Part shown: piece after piece, positions 56,293-64,000 of the stretch | Numbering within the stretch: the first letter of the stretch is position 1 | How the letters are laid out: each line of letters begins with the position of its first letter | Source of the DNA: Diphasiastrum complanatum | Taxonomy: Eukaryota; Streptophyta; Lycopodiopsida; Lycopodiales; Lycopodiaceae | Reading direction: 5' to 3' | NCBI GenBank assembly: GCA_029204225.1 | Contig: CM055092.1 | Location: 82,738,212-82,802,211, forward strand | DNA length: 64,000 nucleotides | Notes under the pieces: model-generated | Told to the model about the DNA's origin: nothing | The model's database searches: none | What the model saw: only the letters and a program-made list of their open reading frames with translations | Position numbers and translations under genes: made by a program

Positions 56293-57187
56293 ATGAGGTT
56301 TAAGGAGACATGGCTGACAGAGGTCATCAATTCCTAAAGTCTAGCTATTTCTTATGAGAAAGAATGGATCCACTTAGCATTCTTTTCTATTTCATCTATT
56401 TCTAATGGCCACTGATGCCTGCTTAGAGCTTTTCCTTGCATTGAAATCAGTGTTTCATTCCAATAACGCATTCCTTTCTTACTCATGTCTTGAATGTCTT
56501 TTCCTAGGTGAAGATAATAATCTGCAATAGAACAATAACCACATAATCACAATCAAATGAAGTCAAGGAATTCCGTACCGAACCCTGTTGCAAAGTTACA
56601 GTTTGATGGTACATTGCAGAAGTTTCATCTCGTTTCTCCCTTACAGAGGCTGGTGGTCATGGAAACATCAACTAGCTTCCAAGAATCTGAAAATCACTAA
56701 GTTCTGTCTTTGAGTTGGCAGATTTCAGACTTTTCTTTAGCAAAATGCACTACGAGTGAGTTACACTGCATTGCCGTTAGCAATGTTGCTTTGAAACACT
56801 TCTAACAATATTTTATTTAGTAATCTATCCTTGAGGGCATTGGAAGGTTTTGGCTTCTGAATTGCTTCTTACTGTGGTTCCTTTATGCTTTGTGAGTTTG
56901 AACTTTGTACAGGTATTGTTGATTCTAGGCTATTCACAACTCTCTAGCTATTAGCTTTTCACAACTCTCTAGCTATTAAGCTTTTGCAAGTGTTTGCTCA
57001 GAACTCTTTTCTTCCATGTTCTAAGCACATTTCTCTCTTTGGTTTGAGTTATCATTGCTCAATCGTCAATGGATTTTAAGATGCTAGTGTGCCATTCTTA
57101 CAAAACTGGGTTGGCTGTAACAAATTTATTACATGTGTGTCAAGCTGCTGCTGAAAGTTGCTGACGTCTCCGATTTTCATCCTACAG

Positions 57188-58107
57188 GCTTTTGTAGAAT
57201 TTGTGAATGAGGAGACTGCTGTTCGGGCAATGCAGCTCCACAGGGAACCCATGGGAACAGTAAGTCTTTTGCATGAGTTTCAGCATCTCTCCTGTTTGGT
57301 TAATAACTGCAGTTTGCCTTATACGTATCTCGTTTCTCACATTCAATGAGTATTTCTAGCAAAACGTCCAGCAATTTTTGTGTACATCACAATTAGTGCT
57401 TAAATAACAACTGTACTTCAAAACTTGACTACCAGCGTTATGTGGAGCTGTTTCGTAGTACCAAGGGAGAGATGATGACTGCAGTTCAGCAGCGAGTGTA
57501 TGGAATGTTTTCTAGTATTGGTGGTTTTTCACAATTTGGAGCTCTTGCCCAGGTTGGAGTTTGTTTGTGGTCGTCATTTCTTTATCTCACTTTATTTATA
57601 CTTGTTCCATATTTATGGCCTTAGTTTTGTTCTTACGGAACATCAGAATTTGTATGATTTATCATGTGGGCAGCTTCAAGTTTATGCTTTCAATATATGA
57701 AAAACCAGTCATTTGGATTTGTATCTGATGTAGACTTCAGCATTCCAGCTTCCAGGAATGATGGGGCCATTTGGCGTCCAAGGGCTGCCAGGCTTCAATT
57801 TAGCAGCTTTTCAGGCAGCAGGGATTGGAGGTAAGTCAGGTTTGCAAGGTTTAGGGGATGGGTCTGAGAACGTTATCATCAAGATGCGAGGTCTTCCATA
57901 CAATGCTGGTCAGAGGGACATATTGGAGTTTTTTGAAGGATATGAGATTGTTTTAAATGGGGTTCACATTGTAATGGGAGCAACAGATCGTCCAACTGGA
58001 GAAGCCTTTGTTGAATTTATTTCTTCTGATGAGGCACAGCGTGCCATGGAACGTCATCGACAAAATATTGGGTCGCGCTACATTGAACTCTTCAGAGCAA
58101 CTAAGAG
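57188..58107 (+). CDS. Three-RRM Fusilli/ESRP/hnRNP-F-like protein, exons for end of RRM2, linker and RRM3
   Basis: Three exons: 57188-57259, 57436-57552 and 57749-58107. The first completes RRM2 with AFVEFVNEETAVRAMQLHRE (RNP1). The second gives RYVELFRSTKGEMMTAVQQ and a Gly/Phe-rich linker. The third has a Pro/Gly-rich segment (GPFGVQGLPGFNLAAF), then a complete RRM3: NVIIKMRGLPYNAGQRDILE, FFEGYEIVLNGVHIVMGA, GEAFVEFISSDEAQRAMERH and GSRYIELFRATK. Phases join without shift. The last donor (AAGAG/GTTGAT) is weak, and just after it ACATAGAGCAACTAAG repeats the exon end. Later exons, if any, are not visible up to the window end. Missing: the 3' end and stop codon. Confidence 0.88.
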
Positions 58108-58589
58108 GTTGATCATACACATAGAGCAACTAAGATGTAGATCATACACATACTCATTGTAATACAGATTCTTCTTTCAGCAATTCAAGACTTTGTATGT
58201 GTTGACACATCTAGAATGTGATGGTTATTTTGTCCAAGTCTTGTGTGTTTAGTTAATGGTTAATTGATCATGTATGTCAGGTCCTATGTCAATAATACCA
58301 TGTCAAGGTCCCAAGTCAATTTAATGTGTCATCAATCGAGGTTTCTGAGGTGCTAAAACCTTCAATGGTACCTCTAGGTGCTTGCTAGGTTTCAAACTTG
58401 AGCTAGTCATAAATGCATGAGGGACATGTTTAGTAATATATGTCAACTCAGTTTCACTGCCACCAGTCTAAATCAAAATGATTTCGGAACATTTGGCACA
58501 CGACAAATTCACATGCAGTCTTTTACAAAAAGGCTACGGACAAACCACTTGGCCGAAATAAGAGAATAATCAGAAGTGAAATCAATACC

Positions 58590-58915
58590 AATAAACGTGT
58601 AAGGAGTTTATTTGACTAAAACAGAAATGCGCTTGGCAGTAAGGACGCAAACCAGTCGACTCCAAGGATAAGGTCATAACGCTTGAGGCAAGACAAAAGT
58701 CAGCTTTACCCAAAAAGGTTCCAATCTGACAAGGGAGAAGACGGAAATACTCTGAAGAGAATGAGAACTAGCAACTTAGACGCATAAAGGAGGTGAAACA
58801 GGGAGTGTGGGGCTATGGATGCGAGAAGCAACAAACTCGCTAAGAAAGGAATGAGTACTACCAAATTCAATGAGAGCGATAAATTCGCGCCCAACAACAT
58901 AGATTTTTAGCTCGA
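58590..58915 (-). pseudogene. Ty3/gypsy aspartic protease fragment
   Basis: Minus strand reads EFIALIEFGSTHSFLSEFVA then SRIHSPTLPVSPPLCV and a VLPQAL..YP stretch, the pattern of plant gypsy proteases (ALIDSGSTHSF..VA). The catalytic Asp-Ser-Gly has become Glu-Phe-Gly. Stops follow. It is an isolated fragment with no recognisable gag or pol beside it. Confidence 0.75.
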
Positions 58916-59335
58916 ATCTCGACTATTTCCTGCGCATACAATGTTATGAACAGATTCACAAATTTTGTTATCAATGATGCATAAAAGACAGCAAAAGGCA
59001 TTCACAAAGCATTCTTCAACTAAGAAATTGAATGAACATCAATGGCTGCCAATAGCTTAGGCAGATCTTTAACTAAGATCTCCAAAACAATACAACTCCC
59101 CTACAAGAAGCCCCTAGACTCAAAATGATTAAAAGCTCCTAAATGACCAGCCTTAGTGGCTATTTATAGTGGACAAAAACCTACTTCCCTTCATATTGAA
59201 TTGGAGGGAAGGTGAAATTCAAAAATTTGGGCCAAAATTAGAAAACCATGTAAATAGTGTTTCTAGGCCTGTCACATGTAATATAATTGCGCGTCCAAAA
59301 ATACTGTCAAAAATAGAGAAGGATGGACTATAATG
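58916..59335. other. Noncoding stretch, possible LTR debris
   Basis: Contains GGCTATTTATAGTGG (TATA-like on plus) and no ORF. Lies between the gypsy protease fragment and the minus-strand copia pol. No partner repeat found in the window. Confidence 0.3.
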
Positions 59336-59339
59336 TATG

Positions 59340-60905
59340 TCCATAACACCCTCTTGCATAATGTAGGATCCGCTTGGCTGCCTTCCAATGTGACTCAGTA
59401 GGTTTACTCATGAATTGACTCACATGACACAATCTCAACCACATAAGCAATATCTGGCTTGGTGGTTGCAAGGTAAATCGGGATTCCCGTTAATAGAGAG
59501 TCTCATTTGCAGATGAAGGACCATCATTCTTCGATGGCTTGTTGATGAAGTATCAGTTGGTGTGCTAATTGGCTTGCTTTCTTGCATATTATATTTCTTC
59601 AATGTTTTCTATGCATACTTTGTCTGAGAGAGATAAAAAGACAATGCTTCCAAACCTCAATTCCTAGGCAATAGTTTAGCAAATCCAAATCTTTCATCCC
59701 AGATTTTTCTTAACACAACCAATAAGTTTCTTATTGCTTCCTGTGATAAGTCATTCACATAGAGCACAACGACGACAAAATCTTCTCGTTCTTTGAAGAC
59801 ATACAAATTGTAATCAGACTTGCTCTTTTCAAACCCTTGCTTTGCAAACTATTCGTGAATTCGGCTATAAAGCCCTTGGTGCCTATTTGAGTCCATACAA
59901 GTCCTTTCTGAGCCTAAAAACCAGATGCTCTTTGCATGTTATCTCAAACCCCTACAATTGCTCCATATAAACCTTTCTCTATAGTTGCCCATTGAGAAAA
60001 GCACTCTTGACATCCATTTGATGGACATCCCAATCAAAGTATGACGCTGAGGCCAATACGGTCCTAATAGATGTCATCCTAGCGACGTATGCAAATGTCT
60101 CATCATAGTCTAGCCCCTCTTCTTGGGCGTAGCCTTTTGCCACCAACCTCGCCTTGTACTTGTCCATAGTTCCATTAGCATGAAACTTGGTCTTTAGACC
60201 CACTTGCAACCTATTATCTGCTTCCCTTTTTGGCAATGTAGCGAGCTCTCACTTGTCATTCTTCACAATGGAGTTGTACTCATGCATGGCTTGTTGCTTT
60301 ACCTTTCCTTCGCGCCATCGTGAAATAATTGTGGCTCGTCTGCTTCCATAAATGTGGACATAAGATCAAAGTTAGTATCTTGTCTCTCATGAGACCTAAG
60401 AGATCTAGCGCCCTGTTCAATGCTCTCTTCTTCTTCCATCATATGTCCCTCTTTGATTGTTTCCCAATACCACCTAGGTAGCTTCTTCCTAGTGGTAGGC
60501 GATGTGGATGGTGACCACGTATCCCAGTCCTAGTTTCACCTTTGTGTGCTTGGCCAAATTGAGGTCTCAAACTAGCATGTTCAGGTTCATGTTGTTGCAC
60601 TTGCTCTTGAGGCTCACAGGACTCCAGACTAGGCTCCTCATCCATGAAAGCAATCAAAGGTAGAAACTCAATAGGTCCATCTTTCTCTTGATCCTATACT
60701 TTGGGTGAATGGTCTTCATCAAAGATGGCATCTTGATTTAGAATCTTCTTCCTGTTCTCGAGATCATACAATACATACGCCTTCTCACCTTCGCTATTAT
60801 ACTTTACAGATTTTGCATCAAGTTCCTTCCGCAAGTCCTTAGGTATGTATGTGTATGTTGTCCTTAGGCTTGTTGGCGTTATATGCTACTCTAGGCATGA
60901 TTTCA
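59340..60905 (-). pseudogene. Copia integrase tail and reverse transcriptase
   Basis: Minus strand: integrase tail TTYTYIPKDLRKELDAKSVK, YVLYDLENRKKILNQDAIFD; linker with EPEHASLRPQFGQA; reverse transcriptase [66 protein letters not shown] and VVVVLYVNDLS, where the catalytic YVDD is now YVND. Then decayed C-terminal reverse transcriptase to about 59340. RNase H is missing. Bordered on the right by the LTR trace of the gag-only element, which may have inserted into this copia. Confidence 0.88.
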
Positions 60906-61136
60906 TGACCATGTACCATGTACTATTTATTTAACTAGGTTTATAAGTTCCACAACTCCCCCTTAAGCCTGTTAAATAAATAACTCCTAATGCCTCCCGA
61001 TGTTTCTCGAACATGTATGTGATGGGGATTGGAAACATAACAGTTCCCCCTCAGATTTCGTCACTATGTAGGTAGACATTAACCACCATCATCAAACAAT
61101 GGTGTTTCTTCAAACTGGAGCTGCATATACAACTGT

Positions 61137-62062
61137 TCAAAAGAAGTATCTGGGCAGCAACCAACTAAGTGGAATTTGGAGTCCTCTTCGTCCAAGAAAA
61201 TTCCAGGTTGGTCCAGCACCAAATTGAAGCCATTTGAGATCTCTGTCTCTTTTAACTTCATGAACAGATTCAGCCACATATGGTTCTTGCATAAAGGTCT
61301 TCAAAGCTGCATCTCCAAGGCAATTTGATAGACATATTGAACCACCTTCCGGAATCTGAAACATGATATTTGCTCCCCCTGCATGCTGCAATTCACCTGC
61401 AAGCTGTTTGCATAACTGAGACTCCTGTTCTTGAGAGTCTTCCTGCAAAACAATAATAAGAGGTTTCTCATCTTGAGAACGATGTTGCATGCATATATCT
61501 TGCACACAATTTGATGCAGACTCCTCCTCACGAGGTTCTTCTTGCTTTGCATCCTGCAAGCAATTAACTTGTGAAGCCAATTCAACAAGCAGCATTTCAG
61601 CTTCTGGGTATCCTTCTGAAGTTTGTGTGTCCTCGGGATAGATGGTAGCACTGTCATTGTCATTACATTCCAATGCTTGCAAGCAACCAACGGTTTGCAC
61701 AAACACTCCTCTTGAGTGTTACCTTCTTCCTTGCAATGGTCACAAATAAAAACAGATCCATACTTACTTTGAAGCTGCTCCCACAGTTCTTTAGCAATCT
61801 CGTACTCAGACATATCCATCATGATGTCATCGGATGTAGACAGATTGATGAATCCAATAGCTATATCATTCAACTCTGTCCATCTCTCGGAGTAAGTCTT
61901 TGGCTGAGGTAGAGATCCATTGACAACGGACCAAGCTCCTTCCTTCAATGCTTTGATTATTTGAAGTCTCCACATAGGATAGCTCCTTTTGCCTTCCAAG
62001 AACATAAAGCTGTTTCTTGCATTCATAGCTTCTGCACAAATTGAACTAGGATCTTTTAGCAA
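61137..62062 (-). CDS. Gag of the gag-only element
   Basis: Minus strand: MLKDPSSICAEAMNARNSFM, KRSYPMWRLQIIKALKEGAW, LNDIAIGFINLSTSDDIMMD and YEIAKELWEQLQSKYGS, which is a UBN2-like gag core. A zinc knuckle-like CDHCKEEGNTQEEC follows, with Asn where His is expected; the duplicated copy keeps His. Reading then shifts frame into a Gln/Glu-rich stretch (MLLVELASQVNCLQDAKQEE, SQEQESQLCKQLAGEL) and ends with NIMFQIPEGGSICLSNCLGD. The second part matches no enzyme. Probably a structural protein, now frameshifted. Confidence 0.6.
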
Positions 62063-62973
62063 TGCTACTCACAAGGCCTACTTGAATTAGGCACTGCTTC
62101 GGCAATCTATGCTTTGACTAGATAGGAACCTAGCTCTCATATAGCCAACCTAGCTTTTAATAGAGCCCACCTTGCTCTGTAGTCATGGGTGTTGTAGAAT
62201 GAATGATGCTAGGAAACAGACATGCAAGAAGATTTAAGCAATATGCAAGCTTATGCACAACATGCAAGAGCATGCACTGACCATGCAAGGTTTAGGAAAA
62301 AACCAGCAAGCTGTGGATCATAGATTTGATCCTAGTTCAATCCTCTTGAGTGTGACCTTCTTCCCTGCAATGGTCACAAATAAAAACAGATCCATACTTA
62401 CTTTGAAGCTGCTCCCACAGTTCTTTAGCAATCTCGTACTCTGACATATCCATCATGATGTCATCGGATGTAGACAGATTGATGAATCCAGTAGCTATAT
62501 CATTCAACTCTGTCCATCTCTTGGAGTAAGTCTTTGGCTGAGGTAGAGATCCATTGACAACGGACCAAGCTCCTTCCTTCAATGCTTTGATTATTTGAAG
62601 TCTCCACATAGGATAGCTCCTTTTGCCTTCCAAGAAGATAAAGCTGTTTATTCATAGCTCCTGCACAAATTGGACTAGGATCTTTTAGCAATGCTAATCA
62701 CAAGGCCTACTTGAATTAGGCACTCTGCTTCGGCAATCTATGCTTTGACTAGGATAGGAACCTAGCTCTCATATAGCCAACCTAGCTTTTAATAGAGCCC
62801 ACCTTGCCCTGTAGTCATGGTGTTGTAGAATGAATGATGTTAGGAAACAGACATGTAAGAAGATTTAAGCAACATGCAAGCTTATGCAAGAACATGCAAG
62901 AGCATGCACTGACCATGCAAGGTTTAGGAAAAAACCAGCAAGCTGTGGATCATAGATTTGATCCTAGTTCAAT
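61707..62973. repeat. Tandem duplication of 633 bp inside the gag-only element
   Basis: 61707-62339 and 62340-62973 are nearly identical, differing by a few substitutions and short indels. The unit covers the leader, gag start, UBN2 core and zinc knuckle, so the element has two gag starts in a row. In the outer copy a frameshift after MLKDPS..AGAMN moves the first Met to MEGKRSYPMWRLQ. Confidence 0.92.
62337..62691 (-). pseudogene. Duplicated gag 5' part with intact zinc knuckle
   Basis: Repeats the gag core (RSYPMWRLQIIKALKEGAW, LSTSDDIMMDMSEYEIAKEL) and has CDHCREEGHTQED, with the His of the knuckle, then stops. A short indel separates the initiating MLKDPS from the body. Confidence 0.7.
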
Positions 62974-63773
62974 CTGTATGAACTCTACTCTATACCTATT
63001 AGATGAATCAAGAATAGAAATGATCTCTACTTGCTGGCCAATACAATTAGTAGTGTCAGATCTGCAAAATTAGATTCTTGTTGACCTCTAATTGACTTCT
63101 AATCATAAGTAATGATAGTGCCTATGCAATAGAAACCATATGCCACCAATTACATCCAATTCTGACGATTCCTTAAAGAGAAATGAAAGATTAAACAAAC
63201 TGAACCAGTGCCCTCCTACAAATGGTTTATGGCTGCCTTCTCCAGATTTGCATGAATTGGAAGCAGAAATGGTGTGAATAGTAGCGCCCTCCACCAAGGA
63301 TCAGTTTGCAATTGTTCTCATCTGATTTGGATGAGTGATGAGGGAGAAACAATTGAAAATTCAGATCTGTCCAGCAGCACCCTACACCAAAAATGGATCA
63401 GGAAGACAGAGAAACAAAGAAGATGGAGGATGCTTCCAATCCAACACACTCTCCAACTCGTGGAGCCTCTATTAAATAGAATTCGAGTATGTACAATACT
63501 TGGCATGCAATTGCCAAGTGTCAAAATTCTCATGCATGCATTTTGCATGTTGCATGCATGTCATGAAAGATGGCAAACTAACTTATTCTCCCCATGCACA
63601 TGTGCATGGGGGTCTACCAAACTCAAATGGGTATGTGGCATCATCATGCAAGAAGGCCTCCCACGAGTTTGTGCTAAAAAAATTTGCCTAAGTTATCTTG
63701 GGCCTTAAAAAATTGGACCCAAGTATGACCATGTACCATGTACTATTTATTTTAACTAGGTTTATAAGTTCAA

Positions 63774-64000
63774 CAATGGGTACCCAAGGGAAGTGCAGTG
63801 ATAGAGATAACGAGTGTGTCAAGAAGTAGAGAGGCCTGAGAGAACCAAGCCAACTGGTAGCCCTGACTTTGTAGGCGTTGAGATGAGATGAGAGCAACCT
63901 GTGTATATCTCTGCTAGAAGCTTGGAACTCATTGACTCGTTGGATATAAGTGATGAGCTAGAGTAAGGCATCAAGGTACATGGGCGGGACTGCAAACTTT
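63774..64000. other. Unassigned end of window
   Basis: Flank right of the gag-only element. Contains isolated stops in all frames and no firm similarity. It could be a gypsy gag remnant, but I cannot support that. Confidence 0.3.

Larger units (their letters stand above)
44504..57187 (+). other. 12.7-kb intron of the RRM gene, filled with transposons
   Basis: The donor GAG/GTGAGC and acceptor CATCCTACAG/GCTTTT are phase 0 and fall inside RRM2, just before the RNP1 strand. The intron holds a gypsy RNase H/integrase fragment, a nearly complete gypsy element in sense orientation, two antisense LINE remnants, two GA microsatellites and palindromic/tandem repeats. The exons on both sides fit together exactly, so splicing across it is plausible. 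Confidence 0.8.
60913..63773 (-). mobile_element. Gag-only (TR-GAG-like) non-autonomous copia-type element
   Basis: The ends share TGACCATGTACCATGTACTA..AACTAGGTTTATAAGTTC. On the minus strand the left end has a purine tract TTAAGGGGGAGT followed by TGTGGAACTTATAAACC. The right end starts TGTTGAACTTATAAACC and contains a TATA-like CTATTTAATAG near 63476. So the right side is the 5' LTR (perhaps 700 bp or more) and the left side a 3' LTR cut to about 40 bp. Between them only gag-type ORFs are present, with no protease, integrase or reverse transcriptase. Such elements depend on proteins of autonomous relatives. Confidence 0.65.

Noticed and set aside
60000-64000. Further 3' exons of the RRM gene
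   Set aside because: No RGLPF, GSRYIELF or similar coding was found; the region is copia and gag-only element sequence.

Overview
The window is nuclear DNA of a land plant. Evidence for this is spliceosomal introns with GT..AG borders, an alpha-expansin fragment, plant-type Ty1/copia elements carrying the initiator-Met tRNA primer site TGGTATCAGAGC, and Ty3/gypsy, LINE and Transposase_24-type sequences. The sequence is AT-rich and mostly transposable elements. A three-RRM Fusilli/hnRNP-F-like gene and traces of a beta-class DNA amino-methyltransferase may point to a non-seed plant, but the species cannot be named from the sequence alone.

Layout. Positions 1-3.2 kb hold broken copia pieces. 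A segment of about 1.9 kb (3412-5309) recurs at 22188-24285. It carries, on the minus strand, a copia protease scrap and the C-terminal half of a beta-class (N4-cytosine/N6-adenine type) DNA methyltransferase. Positions 5.3-8.1 kb are more copia and LTR debris, 8.1-13.2 kb is AT-rich with nothing recognisable, and 13.6-14.1 kb encodes a plant Transposase_24-like (Ptta/En-Spm) domain. Positions 16.7-20.4 kb are two opposed copia remnants. At 21.8-22.1 kb lies the first part of an alpha-expansin, cut by the second methyltransferase segment. Upstream of that methyltransferase copy, 24.4-26.7 kb contains further minus-strand stretches that look like its earlier exons, a 45-bp minisatellite, and a family of palindromes CTATGCTNAGCATAG. 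A decayed plus-strand gene of unknown family (27.67-28.63 kb) lies head to head with it.

Positions 28.6-40.9 kb are a chain of copia elements: a non-autonomous one with gag, protease and an odd ORF; a near-complete one with integrase and RT-RNase H; a minus-strand gag with its primer site; and an internally deleted one. From about 41.4 kb to 58.1 kb runs the only convincing host gene, a plus-strand RNA-binding protein with three RRMs. Its second RRM is split by a 12.7-kb intron containing a gypsy fragment, a nearly complete chromodomain gypsy element with many TAG stops, two LINEs and palindromic or tandem repeats. Downstream are a gypsy protease fragment, a minus-strand copia RT, and a gag-only (TR-GAG-like) element with an internal 633-bp tandem duplication ending near 63.8 kb.

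Best candidates for something new: the duplicated, intron-containing eukaryotic beta-class methyltransferase with its linked palindrome family and divergent partner gene, and a small tRNA-like retroposon with a perfect 15-bp target duplication inside one methyltransferase copy.
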